From the NCBI GenBank assembly GCA_002354735.1, contig DEMD01000003.1, positions 313,511 through 377,510 on the forward strand: a DNA stretch of 64,000 bases. Direction: 5' to 3'. Every line of letters begins with the position of its first letter. Position 1 is the first letter of the stretch. A model generated the notes under the pieces. The model was given only the letters and a program-made list of their open reading frames with translations, was not told the origin of the DNA and searched no databases. Below are positions 8,074 to 17,900 of this stretch, in pieces. Position numbers and translations under genes: made by a program. Source of the stretch: Gammaproteobacteria bacterium UBA2679. GTDB lineage: Bacteria; Pseudomonadota; Gammaproteobacteria; Pseudomonadales; Oleiphilaceae.

Positions 8074-10944
8074 TTAAACTGGTGCGACAACATGACCCTC
8101 ATCGAGCCAGCTCAAGAAGTCCTCTTCCGTAAGTGGCCGTGCGAAAAAATAGCCCTGAAAGTATTCGCAACCCAGTTCGATGAGACGCTGACAATGGGCC
8201 TCGGTTTCCACGCCTTCTGCCATCACGACCAGTCCCATATTGCGACCGATGTCGATGATAGATTCAACCAGCGGATGTTCAGTTTCGTCGCCGAGTTCAG
8301 CGATAAATGATTTGTCGATCTTGAGCTGGTCCAGCGGCAGGTCGCGCAGGTAGGCGAGTGAAGAATAGCCGGTGCCGAAATCGTCCAGCGCCACGCCGAC
8401 GCCGTGGCTGCGCAAGGCCTGGAGTTTCTCGATCGTTTCCTGCAGATCGTACAGCAGTGCTGATTCCGTCAACTCCAGCATGAGCCGATGTGGCGGCACA
8501 GCATGCTCGAGCAGCGCGTCACGAACCTGCTCTACGAAGTCGGGTCGCGAAAACTGCCAGGCACTGACATTGATCGACAAGTGGCCGTCGAATGGCACAG
8601 CCGCACGAACCCAATCGCTGAGATGGCGGCAAGCTTCGTTCAATACCCAGCTGCCTATGGCGTGGATACCACCGGTCTCCTCCGCCACCGGGATGAAATC
8701 GACAGGTGGAACATAACCGAGCTGCGGATGCTTCCAGCGCAGCAGGACCTCAGCGCCGGCGACACCTTCCCGACGGCCAAGCTGCGGCTGGAAGCGCAGC
8801 TGCAGCTCCTGATTACCCAGCGCGTTTCTCAAACCCTCCTCGAGCTGAAGCCGGTTGGCCACAGCTGTCTGCAGCGACGCTTTAAATAGATTGACCGCAC
8901 CTCGGCCGGACTTCTTGGCCTCATAGAGTGCCAGATCGGCATGTCGCAGAATGTCTGCTTCCGTACCGCCTTCAGTGGGAAACAGCGCCACACCGATACT
9001 TGCGCCAACGCTGAAGCTCCGCTCGCCAACATCCAACAGCTGTGACAAACCTGCCATTACTCGCGCGGCCATGGCGAACGCCCGGCTTTGAATATCGGTA
9101 TCAGAAGAGAGCATGATGACGAACTCATCTCCCCCCAGTCGTGCAAGTCTGGCTTCCGAAGCGACAATGGTCTGAAGGCGATTGGCTACGGCCTTTAGCA
9201 GCTCGTCGCCGACCTCATGACCCAGGGCGTCGTTTATAGTCTTGAAATGGTCGAGGTCGATGAGCAGAAGTGCGTTCTTAGGTAGATTCTGTTCAGCGGA
9301 GTCGACGCCCCCCACACCCGAAAGCCACTCATGAAGCTGGGCACGGTTGGGCAAGCCGGTGAGATAGTCATGATAGGCCATATGACGAATGTGCGTTTCA
9401 GCCTGTTGCCGCTGCAGTTCGGACGCCACGCGGGCCGCAAAAATCTCCAGAATCCTCATGTTCTGTTCGATATGGGTCAGCGGTCTCGTATCGCTGAGCC
9501 CGAGCAGGCCCAGCACCTCACCCTTCGAGCCCCGCAAGGGCGTGGCGACGAAGTCGACAGCGCCCAGGTCGGAAAGGAGACTATCCTGGGGAAACCTGCG
9601 CTGAACATCATGGATACACATTTCCTTGCCTTGCCTGAGCACTTCTCCAGCGGCCGACCCGATAAGCGGTATGAGTCGTTCGCCGACCACCCGTCCGTTG
9701 GCCGAATAAGCGAGCGTCCTGAGTGCGTGTTCAAGTTTTGGGTCTTTCACCGCTATGAAGGCATCGCTGGCGCCAAAGACCAGGGCAAGATTGATGACAA
9801 GTTGCTCGAAGAATTCATCATTGGCAGATGATGAGACCGCTGCCGCAACCAGCTGAATCGCGTCATCGGTTCGCTTTTTATCGGTAACATCCTGATGCAC
9901 CAGAATCACATCGCTGATCCGCCCGTCCCCATCCTTGATGGGATAGACATAGGCCCCAACCCAACGATCTCGTGGAGGCCCCTTTAATTGCGGATCGTCC
10001 GCCGGGTTGTATACCAGCGCGGGCACCTCGGTTGCTTCGCCTCCAAAGCCTCTGCGGAGATAGGGCATTGCACCCTTCTCGGTCAACTGAGGGTCTTCGA
10101 GCAAGCTGTAGCCAACCATGTCTTCGGGCGCCAGTCCCCACAACTGCTCCCAGGCACGATTCACCTGAATGGTTTCGCCCTGAGGCGTGAGTACCTGGAT
10201 GCTGAAGGGTGATTGCTCGACCAGAGACCTGAACCGGCGCTCGGAGGCTCGGAGGCGCCGAGTCGACTCTCTATCAAGTGCGGTTCCCATGATCACTGGC
10301 ATGAGCATGAAGACAAACGGTGGGAGGTGAATGAAATCCAGCAGACCCAGGCGAACCAGTCCCCCTTGCACTGTAGACATCAGAAACAGGATACCTGCGA
10401 GCAACATGGCTGCCACGGTGCCCGAATGATCGCGCTGCCAGACGCTGACCAGAGCGTAAACTCCGTAGGACAACACGCCCACAACGAGCAGTATGCCAAA
10501 CTGGAGAGCGAGACTGATTTTGCCGGTGGCCAGTGTCACTGACTCGGACCACGGTAACTTAAACTGTTGGAGCCGTATGGCCGAATCGAATTGCAGGCTG
10601 TTGGTCTGCCAAAAATTCAGAACGGCAAGTCCCGCAAAGCACAGACTGACGACGTGCAGCACCTTAAGTGAGCCTTTTCCGGTATAACAACGAATGAAGT
10701 AGCCGTAGAGCGGAATAAAGATACAAATACTGAGGAAGTTGGACTTCAGGCCGGCCAGGTAAGTCGGCACATCGTTCGCGGTAAAACAGACGACCTGCGA
10801 AATACCGTAGCCGACAATGGCAAGGCACATACCGGCAAAAATAGATTGTGTCCGATCGAAAGGCCGGCGCAATGCTGCCAGGCCGTGTAGCACTGCAGCC
10901 ATGACACACATACCGCTCAGTATCAACAAACTGAAAACTACCAT
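8074..10944 (-). CDS. Membrane-anchored PAS-GAF-GGDEF-EAL cyclic-di-GMP signalling protein
   Basis: A 956-residue sensor that may make and/or break the second messenger cyclic-di-GMP. Order of parts: a hydrophobic N-terminal domain of about seven helices (residues 1-225), a PAS domain (about 234-360, [20 protein letters not shown]), a GAF domain (about 370-515), a GGDEF domain with intact LGGDEF at residues 604-608, and an EAL domain (about 710-950). The EAL signature reads EVL (GAEVLLRW), keeping the metal-binding Glu, and later motifs [22 protein letters not shown] and VMAEGVET are intact. No RxxD inhibitory site is seen five residues before GGDEF. Start: [12 protein letters not shown] at 10944 has GGGGAAG upstream and begins directly with a helix; a start at 11028 would add 28 unlikely residues. 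Confidence 0.93.
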   Translation of the reverse strand: MVVFSLLILSGMCVMAAVLHGLAALRRPFDRTQSIFAGMCLAIVGYGISQVVCFTANDVPTYLAGLKSNFLSICIFIPLYGYFIRCYTGKGSLKVLHVVSLCFAGLAVLNFWQTNSLQFDSAIRLQQFKLPWSESVTLATGKISLALQFGILLVVGVLSYGVYALVSVWQRDHSGTVAAMLLAGILFLMSTVQGGLVRLGLLDFIHLPPFVFMLMPVIMGTALDRESTRRLRASERRFRSLVEQSPFSIQVLTPQGETIQVNRAWEQLWGLAPEDMVGYSLLEDPQLTEKGAMPYLRRGFGGEATEVPALVYNPADDPQLKGPPRDRWVGAYVYPIKDGDGRISDVILVHQDVTDKKRTDDAIQLVAAAVSSSANDEFFEQLVINLALVFGASDAFIAVKDPKLEHALRTLAYSANGRVVGERLIPLIGSAAGEVLRQGKEMCIHDVQRRFPQDSLLSDLGAVDFVATPLRGSKGEVLGLLGLSDTRPLTHIEQNMRILEIFAARVASELQRQQAETHIRHMAYHDYLTGLPNRAQLHEWLSGVGGVDSAEQNLPKNALLLIDLDHFKTINDALGHEVGDELLKAVANRLQTIVASEARLARLGGDEFVIMLSSDTDIQSRAFAMAARVMAGLSQLLDVGERSFSVGASIGVALFPTEGGTEADILRHADLALYEAKKSGRGAVNLFKASLQTAVANRLQLEEGLRNALGNQELQLRFQPQLGRREGVAGAEVLLRWKHPQLGYVPPVDFIPVAEETGGIHAIGSWVLNEACRHLSDWVRAAVPFDGHLSINVSAWQFSRPDFVEQVRDALLEHAVPPHRLMLELTESALLYDLQETIEKLQALRSHGVGVALDDFGTGYSSLAYLRDLPLDQLKIDKSFIAELGDETEHPLVESIIDIGRNMGLVVMAEGVETEAHCQRLIELGCEYFQGYFFARPLTEEDFLSWLDEGHVVAPV

Positions 10945-11045
10945 GTCACCCGACTTCCCCCCAACTGGGCCCTGATCCTGGCCATCCCTGTTGCAAGAGT
11001 AGCACAGAGAGCGGCGCAGGTCGGGCATGCCAGTGAACGATCAGG

Positions 11046-11492
11046 TCAATCGATTCGCCATGATGTACTGTATGTTTCTCCGCTCCAGGTCTGTACCGTC
11101 AACCAGAGAAGATCGGCCTGCTCCGGAGGCTGAAGATACGGTACGTGGACTTCCTGCATGTCACTGTGACCGTGAAGAATGCCACTCACATCGGCGTCTG
11201 GTTCAGGCGGGCGTTTACTCACGCTCAGCCGCGCCAGCCTGACCCGGGACAGACAGCCTTCGCATAGACGAATACCGAAATCCTTGACCAGCTCGCCATG
11301 ATGCCAGTAAGGCGGCTCATCGTTTACGGGCGTAGGCGCAGCAGTAATCGGCCCCAGTGTCTGCTCCGGCCACTCGGACGGAAAAACCGGTGTCATCGCG
11401 TCGTACAGATACCAGACGGGAAGCAGCAGGATCAGGCTGTTCAGCCAGTACAACCAGTATCGGCGTGGTCTGCCCCCTTGTTTGGCCCTCAT
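11046..11492 (-). CDS. Small anchored protein with CxxC motif, third gene of the siderophore-receptor operon
   Basis: A 148-residue protein of unknown function. One N-terminal helix (RYWLYWLNSLILLLPVWYLYD, about residues 11-31) anchors it in the membrane. The rest, probably periplasmic, holds an HH pair (residues 64-65) and a CxxC pair Cys77-Cys80 (IRLCEGCLSR), then a C-terminal LLWLTVQTWSGETYSTSWRI strand. Its start overlaps the PepSY gene stop by ATGA, so it is co-translated with it. CxxC plus His next to an iron-siderophore receptor and a PepSY protein suggests a role in periplasmic reduction or release of iron; that is inference only. Confidence 0.72.
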   Translation of the reverse strand: MRAKQGGRPRRYWLYWLNSLILLLPVWYLYDAMTPVFPSEWPEQTLGPITAAPTPVNDEPPYWHHGELVKDFGIRLCEGCLSRVRLARLSVSKRPPEPDADVSGILHGHSDMQEVHVPYLQPPEQADLLWLTVQTWSGETYSTSWRID

Positions 11493-12616
11493 ACTGCACC
11501 GCCCTGGACACCACGAACGGTTCGTCTGGTCCAGATCATGAACCCGCTCAGCGCCATTGTTGATAGCAGCAGACCGAACACAAACCAGATCACTTTAGTC
11601 CAGAGACCGCCAATAGTGCCGTAATGCAAAGGGTCTGCGATATGCGTGAGCGTCTGCAGCACATTCATGGTTTCGGGCCGCCGTAGGCTCGAGATTTCAC
11701 CCGTCCACTGGTTGACACTCGCGCCGTAGGCATACTGGTCATGGAACAGGCTATCGCCAGCACCAGCAATCATGAAGTGGTCGCGTGCATGCTCGGGCAA
11801 AGAAACCCAGGCCGGTTGAATTGATGGCAGGGCGTGTCTTGCCTGCGCCAGCGCAGCCTCCAGTGAAACTGGCCGGGGCACTGTTGAGTCTTCGTCGCTC
11901 AGCAGCGGTACATCGCTCAGCGGCACCGGCGTCACTGCTGTCTCGATCTCGACTTCGTTGTGCCACAGTATGCCTTGTACGAGGTACCACAGACCTGTGA
12001 GACCCATCAACAGGAGAAACCAGAGTGACCAGGCCCCTGCGAGCCGATGAAAGTCGCCCAGGGCCACCCGCAGGCCCCGTCCGAGTCGGAACACTGGCCT
12101 GGTATAAGCTCGCCAGAATCGCTTGTAAACGACCGCGCCGGTGATGAGAGCACCCAGTGTCACCAGCGACATGGCACCTACGAGGTAATAGCCAATGCTG
12201 TAGCTGTGATACCACGGAAACAGCAGCCAGCCGTGAAGCGAGCGCATGAAGCCGATGAAGGTCAGCCCGTCATTGATCATCTGCACGTCCGCGGTGTACG
12301 GATTGACGTAGGCCAGTGCCACCGGGAAATTAGCTGAGCTAAAGCTGACGGCTGCCACCAGGTAGGGCTCCATTAGCATCACGTTGCTGACAGCAGCATC
12401 GGGCACCTCTGCTTTCACCGCGTCGACCAGCTCATGCAGCGGGCGCACAGGCAGGTCGGCAGGATTCGATGCCCGTGCCGCGGGATTCGTCAGCCAGGTC
12501 AGTTCATGGCTAATCACCGCGATGGTGCCTGTAAAGCAGACGAAGGCGAACAGCAGCCACACTGGCAGCGCGAGCAGACCGTGCACCTTGAACCAGCGTC
12601 GACGATTGATAGCCAT
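11489..12616 (-). CDS. PepSY-associated transmembrane protein (PiuB-like, iron uptake)
   Basis: A 375-residue inner-membrane protein with the layout of the PepSY_TM/PiuB family: a first helix LLALPVWLLFAFVCFTGTIA, a periplasmic PepSY-like segment, helices around YYLVGAMSLVTLGALITGAVVY and SLWFLLLMGLTGLWYLVQGI, a second PepSY-like segment (LEAALAQARHALPSIQPAWV) and a last helix VIWFVFGLLLSTMALSGFMIW. Such proteins are commonly paired with TonB-dependent siderophore receptors and are thought to reduce ferric-siderophore in the periplasm. Its ATG shares one base with the receptor stop (TGATG), and its own end overlaps the small CxxC gene, so all three form one operon. Confidence 0.9.
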   Translation of the reverse strand: MAINRRRWFKVHGLLALPVWLLFAFVCFTGTIAVISHELTWLTNPAARASNPADLPVRPLHELVDAVKAEVPDAAVSNVMLMEPYLVAAVSFSSANFPVALAYVNPYTADVQMINDGLTFIGFMRSLHGWLLFPWYHSYSIGYYLVGAMSLVTLGALITGAVVYKRFWRAYTRPVFRLGRGLRVALGDFHRLAGAWSLWFLLLMGLTGLWYLVQGILWHNEVEIETAVTPVPLSDVPLLSDEDSTVPRPVSLEAALAQARHALPSIQPAWVSLPEHARDHFMIAGAGDSLFHDQYAYGASVNQWTGEISSLRRPETMNVLQTLTHIADPLHYGTIGGLWTKVIWFVFGLLLSTMALSGFMIWTRRTVRGVQGGAV

Positions 12617-14811
12617 CAGAAACGATATCCGACGCTGGCTACGACCGTTCGCTTGGTACCGACGAAGCAGTCGCCCCTCGCCAGACAGGTCGTATAATAG
12701 GTCTTGTCGGCGAGGTTCGTGCCGTTGAGCGCAAACTGCCAGTCACGCGTCTCATAGCCGATCATGGCATCGACCAGTGTGTAATCAGGCGTTTTCACCT
12801 TATCCTCGCCATCGTAGCTCGCGCCGACATAACGCACGCCAGCACCGGCGCTAAAGCCGGCCAGACCACCAACTGCAAAGCGATGCTGGCTCCACACTGA
12901 GGCCAGATGCTCGGCGACGCTCGGCAGTCTCGCGCCTTCGTCAACGCCTGGGGTACCTTCAGTGACCTCAGTGGCAGTAAAGGCATAAGACGAGATGAGG
13001 TCCCAGTTCGGCGTCAGCACCCACAGGCCTTCGAGCTCGATACCCTGTGCCTGTGCTTCTCCGGCCTGGATCTGCCCTGTCGGATTCACAGGATCAGGGA
13101 CCAGTCTGTTCTGCTCCCGCAGGGTATAGAGCGCTATCGAAGCGAAGCTGGCACTGCCGTCCGGCTGGTATTTCACCCCGACTTCCACCTGCTCACCTTC
13201 CAGCGGCTTGTATGCATTGCCCCTCGCGTTAAGTCCAACCTCAGGCAGGAAGGATTCGGCGTAGCTGATGTAAGGCGACAAGCCCAACTCCGTCTTGTAG
13301 AGCAGGCCCGCCTTGAGCGTGATGGCATCATCCTTCTGATCACGCTCACCTTCAACCTCGGTACTGGCGCGGTCACTTCTCAAACCCAAGGTCGTGAACC
13401 ATCGGTCTGAGATATTCATCTGATGTTGCGCATATACGCCGAGCTGTTCGATGGTATTTTCCGGATCATCACTGAAATCAGCTGCGGCCGGCGGGGTGAA
13501 GTTGCCGTACACCGGATTATAGAGGTTCAGGATGCCGCCATCGCCTACATAGGCGGTGCGCCTATTGGTTACTGCATGCTGATAGTCGAGACCTGCCAAC
13601 ACGGTGTGCTCGATGGCACCACTGTGAATGATGGCCTGGGCCTGATGATCAGCCGTCAGCGCCTCAAGCTCGGGCTCGGCGACCCAGATCACCCGCGCGA
13701 TATCGCCGTTTGGCTGCAGCTCAGGTGGAAAGGCCGGATACAGGGTACGATAGTCGACTTCGCTCTTGGCGTATCTCAGGTTCTGCCGCAAGGTCCAGGT
13801 GTCGTCAATCCTGTAGGTCAGCAAGGAAGTCAGCGCTTTCTGATCGGTGTTGTAGGCATCGAAGCCAGGCTCGCTCATGAGGATATCGATTGGGATTTCC
13901 GGCAGGCCGCCGGGCGCAGGATAGACGGTGCCCGCGTGGGGGAGGAACTGCGTGGTCGATCCGGATTCGTCGCTCTGCACGTTAGCGAGCAAGGTCCACT
14001 CCAGTGAGTCGTTCGGACGCCAGGTCAATGATGGCATGAACAGCAAACGATCATCGGCCACCTGATCCACCTGAGTATCGCTTTCGCGAAGGACGGCAAC
14101 TGCTCGGACCAGCAGCGTTTCGCCCTCATCCACCGCTCCCGTCACATCGAGGCCGATCTGGCGGCGGTCGAAGCTCCCATACTGGAGCTGAACCTCACCC
14201 TGCCGTTCTGAAAGCGGCCGCTTGCTTACAAGATTGACCAGCCCGCCTACCGATCCCTGGCCATACAACACCGATGCCGGACCTTTGAGCACTTCTATGC
14301 GTTCGAGTGTGAAGGGATCTGGCCGGACGCTGGCGTAGTAGCCAAAAGACTGCTGCATGCCATCCTGGAAAATCACCGGGTCGATGCCTCGGATCTTGCT
14401 CCAGTCTCCCCGGCTGTCCAGGCCGAAGGGCTCGGCACGAACACCAGCGGTGTAGCGCAGCGCATCCTGGACGCTTTGCACACCCTGATCACGCATCTGA
14501 TCTGCAGTCACAACCGAGATGGACTGGGCGGTGTCTGCGATAGCGGTGTTGGTCTTGGTGGCAGTGAGGCTGCGCTTGGCGACGTAGCCTTCTACCGGGC
14601 CGTTTGGCGACTGCTCGAATTCACCGGTCACAGACATTGGCGAGAGTACGATTTCGCCTGCAGTAGCCCCGGCAGCCTCAGGGGCTTCGGCATGTGATGG
14701 CATAGAGGAGATCAGCAGGAGCGCCGATAAACTGGTAAATCCGAGGCTCAGCTGTCGACCGGCAGGTGCAGCATGATGCCCTTTTTCAGGCATTGACGAA
14801 TGGGACGACAA
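12616..14811 (-). CDS. TonB-dependent siderophore receptor
   Basis: Outer-membrane receptor for a ferric siderophore, 731 residues. A signal sequence (LSALLLISSMPSHAEA) is followed by a TonB-box-like EIVLSPMSVTG, the plug domain (NTAIADTAQSISVVTADQMR, DALRYTAGVRAEPFG, IRGIDPVIFQDGM, ERIEVLKGPASVLYGQGSVG, GLVNLVSKRPL) and a 22-strand barrel ending in the typical terminal phenylalanine (VASVGYRF). Two cysteines in the last extracellular part (CLARGDC) are common in hydroxamate-type receptors. The siderophore cannot be told from sequence alone. A Fur box lies 61 bases upstream, so iron limitation should induce it. Confidence 0.95.
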   Translation of the reverse strand: MSSHSSMPEKGHHAAPAGRQLSLGFTSLSALLLISSMPSHAEAPEAAGATAGEIVLSPMSVTGEFEQSPNGPVEGYVAKRSLTATKTNTAIADTAQSISVVTADQMRDQGVQSVQDALRYTAGVRAEPFGLDSRGDWSKIRGIDPVIFQDGMQQSFGYYASVRPDPFTLERIEVLKGPASVLYGQGSVGGLVNLVSKRPLSERQGEVQLQYGSFDRRQIGLDVTGAVDEGETLLVRAVAVLRESDTQVDQVADDRLLFMPSLTWRPNDSLEWTLLANVQSDESGSTTQFLPHAGTVYPAPGGLPEIPIDILMSEPGFDAYNTDQKALTSLLTYRIDDTWTLRQNLRYAKSEVDYRTLYPAFPPELQPNGDIARVIWVAEPELEALTADHQAQAIIHSGAIEHTVLAGLDYQHAVTNRRTAYVGDGGILNLYNPVYGNFTPPAAADFSDDPENTIEQLGVYAQHQMNISDRWFTTLGLRSDRASTEVEGERDQKDDAITLKAGLLYKTELGLSPYISYAESFLPEVGLNARGNAYKPLEGEQVEVGVKYQPDGSASFASIALYTLREQNRLVPDPVNPTGQIQAGEAQAQGIELEGLWVLTPNWDLISSYAFTATEVTEGTPGVDEGARLPSVAEHLASVWSQHRFAVGGLAGFSAGAGVRYVGASYDGEDKVKTPDYTLVDAMIGYETRDWQFALNGTNLADKTYYTTCLARGDCFVGTKRTVVASVGYRF

Positions 14812-14871
14812 GATAACTACTCCATAGCAGATGGCGGAAATTCAGGATCATGAAATTCCGGCAATCTTAAT

Positions 14872-14890
14872 GCTAATGAGAATAGTTATC
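14872..14890. promoter_or_regulatory. Fur box upstream of the siderophore-receptor operon
   Basis: GCTAATGAGAATAGTTATC matches 15 of 19 positions of the classical Fur consensus GATAATGATAATCATTATC. It sits upstream of the receptor start on the minus strand, where a repressing Fe2+-Fur dimer would block transcription of the three-gene operon. The same gap contains the 3' end of the downstream SGNH gene, which reads away from it. Confidence 0.8.
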
Positions 14891-14970
14891 AATAGCCTTT
14901 ACAACAACGACCTCCTGCATTCGCCGTCATCTAAAGCGGCACCACTCGCTTACCCTGCTCACAGGCTCCG

Positions 14971-17900
14971 TCACTGAACCGTCACTGCAAAGGCCGCCTC
15001 ATCTGAGCCTGACGAATTCACGGTGCTTATTACAAAGCTATGGCTCCCAGACGACTGAGCCGACCACCTCACTCGACCTGTAGCCGGATCAATCGTCGCG
15101 CCCTCAGGTCCGGACACGAGGCTGAACCGGCCGATGGGATGACCGGTCACAGGCACTTCGTAGTCGAGTGCCGAACCTGCTGCGATGACTTGCGGCGCCG
15201 GCTCCAATAGCGGCGCTGCTGCCGTGCAGCGCGGCAGGATTTTCTGCAAGGCTTCAAACCAGACCAATGCCATTTTCTCGGAGCCTGCCGCATTGGCATG
15301 CACCGCATCGAACATATCACTGGCGTAATCAAGCACTGGTTCATGATCGACCAGGAACAGGTTATCCCCGGCCTGCTGTCGCTGAACGACGGCTTCAGCA
15401 AGCATCCGATTGAACTCGGAAGTGGCCGCATCGTAGGTCTGGCGATTGATAATCCTGCCGACCACCATGGGCACCTTGGCGTCGAACTGATCCATCCTGT
15501 CAAAAATTCGCTGCATGCTCGGCACGTCGAAACGGTTGGTACCCAGGTGGGTCAGGACCAGCGCCGGCGGGTTCATCTGCAGCCAGCTCAAAAGGCGCTC
15601 CGAGACTGCCAGCGGTGTGATACCGGACCAGCCTTCATGAGCCTTGTCGTGCGTACCGGCTTCCTGTCCGGTCTGTCCGCCGACGAAGTCGACCTGATAA
15701 CCCGTGTTCGTCAGCAGATTGAACAGCGCTGGCCGATAGGTACCCCAGAATGTAGTGGCAGACCCATTGGCACCCTCAGTGATGCTGTCACCTAGGGGCA
15801 TGATGCGTACCGGTGTCTTGCACTGCGCCAGGCCACGCTTCAGGCCAGTCGTCAGGTCGGTGACGAGACGAGCGAGCTCGTCCCTGCGCTGGACGCGAGT
15901 GTGAACCGACACTTCGTCGATCTGACCAGCAAAGAAGCCCGTCGCATCAGAGCCACCCAGCCTTAGCGGCACACTGCCTGAAGATAGCCCAGCAAGCGCT
16001 GCTGACATAGCGGCCGTATCTACCGGCACCAGACCGACCTGCACGCCGTCCACTGAGAGCCGCAATACACCAGCGAAGCCGTCGACATCGAGGCTGAGCA
16101 GATGCCAGAGGCCGTCATTGAGATCAGCTGCAGCTGAAAGTGTAACCGGCGCTGCCGAAGATGAGCTGAGCGTCGCCGCCACGCTGCCGCTCTGACACTG
16201 CATAACCAGTGAGCCCGTAATGGCGTTGCCCAGAGTGAGGATTTCGTCTGCCCCACCACAAGCGGTACGCAACACCATGCTCAGGTTCAAGCCCTTCGAT
16301 GCAGCAGTCCCACGCAGGTCGATACCTGTGTCCACCAGCGACGTGGACTGTCCATTGAAGTCGAGTGCCTGGCCGATAAGTCCGGTGACTGCAGCTGGAC
16401 AATCGGTACAACTGAAACTTGTACCGCCAACCTGGGCTGCGAGTCTTGTAGCCTGGTTGCTGCCGCTAAAATTCCATGTTGCCGCAGTCTCATCGTGCAC
16501 AATGGCTCGAGCAGTTGCCCCTGCCCGCGGCGTTGCTTCCGGCCCATTACCCGATGGCGTGAACGCAGCATCACGCGTTAGCAGGAGCTTGTCGATGACC
16601 ATGCCAGACTCGCGCATCCAGATATTCAGCGTATGTCGACCAATCTGGGAAACTGTAAGCACGGCGCGCTTGTAAGTAATGAACTGCTTGTTCGACCAGT
16701 TCATCTGCCCGAAGGGCTCGAAGTAGCTGATTGGTGAGCTGTCTGCACCGGGTACGCCGTTCAGACCCAGATGAACCGAGTCGGAGGAACCGTTTCTCGC
16801 TTCCGCTCGGATCCAGATGTAGTAGTCACCGGTCTGGCTGAAGTCGATGTCATAGTCGAGCTGGGCACTGTTATCAGTGAAATCCCGCGGGTAACCGTGG
16901 CCAAAAGGCAGGGCCTGGACGGCGCGGTCGTTGGACCAGTTGCCATCGCTGACGGCTGTCCACTCGGTGCCGACTGACGAGTCTCGCTTGCGGATGAAAA
17001 CTTCGGCTTCAATGGTGATGATACCGGCGTAGCTGCTGGCCTGACTCACTACCGGCGTCGGCTCTCCGCCCCCGCCCGAACCAGCTGCAGTGACTGTGAG
17101 CACCAGTGTACGCGTGGTCACGAGGCTGCTATCGAGCGCATCGACCGCGCGGACGCTCAGGTTATAGGACGCTTCGCTGACGCTACTCCCAGGGGACCAT
17201 GTCAACAGTGCAGAACCGTCGCCATTGTCAGTCAGGCTTGCGCTGCCCGGCAGCGCAGCCAGATCTGCATCGATAACTGGGGCCGGACTCTGCGCGGCAG
17301 TCGCACTATCTGGATCGACGGCTCGCAATACAAGGTTCAGATCCGAATCTGCCGCCACGCTTGCTGCCGTTATGGCATCAGTCCATTGCGGTCGCGCGTT
17401 GGCGAAACTGAACTCGAGGTTTAGCTCGCCGCTCACGGCTAGACCCGTACCGCCGGCGATCGCCCGCAAAGTAAGATTAGTGCTAATCAGGATGGGCCCT
17501 GAATAGACCTGACTGCCTACTGTAGGTTGGCTACCATCAAGGGTGTAATAGATGGCTGCGGCGGTGCTGGTCGTATTCAGGCTCACGCTGACAGGATTGA
17601 CGAACTGGCCGCCGTCGGTATTGGCTGTTGGTCGAGCAGCCTGCGGCAGTGGCTCTTCGCCATCGACGATCTGCGGTGTTTCAGCCGGCCCACTGCCACT
17701 GGGCACATAGCCTGAGCTCTTGCTTAACAGTACCCGATCGAACACGAAGCCGGTCTCTCGCATCCATAGATTCAGCGTGTGCACGCCAGGACTCGGAATG
17801 CTGATACGGGCATAACTGCCGCTCGCCTGACTGTAACGACTCCAGATTGGGCGACCATATGGTGTAAACGAGGTGATGGCCTTGCCCGCTGCCACCGGCA

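Noticed and set aside
14971..15060. GlyGly-CTERM tail on the giant SGNH protein as rhombosortase substrate
   Set aside because: The protein ends in FAVTVQ, with no glycine motif, hydrophobic helix or basic tail.
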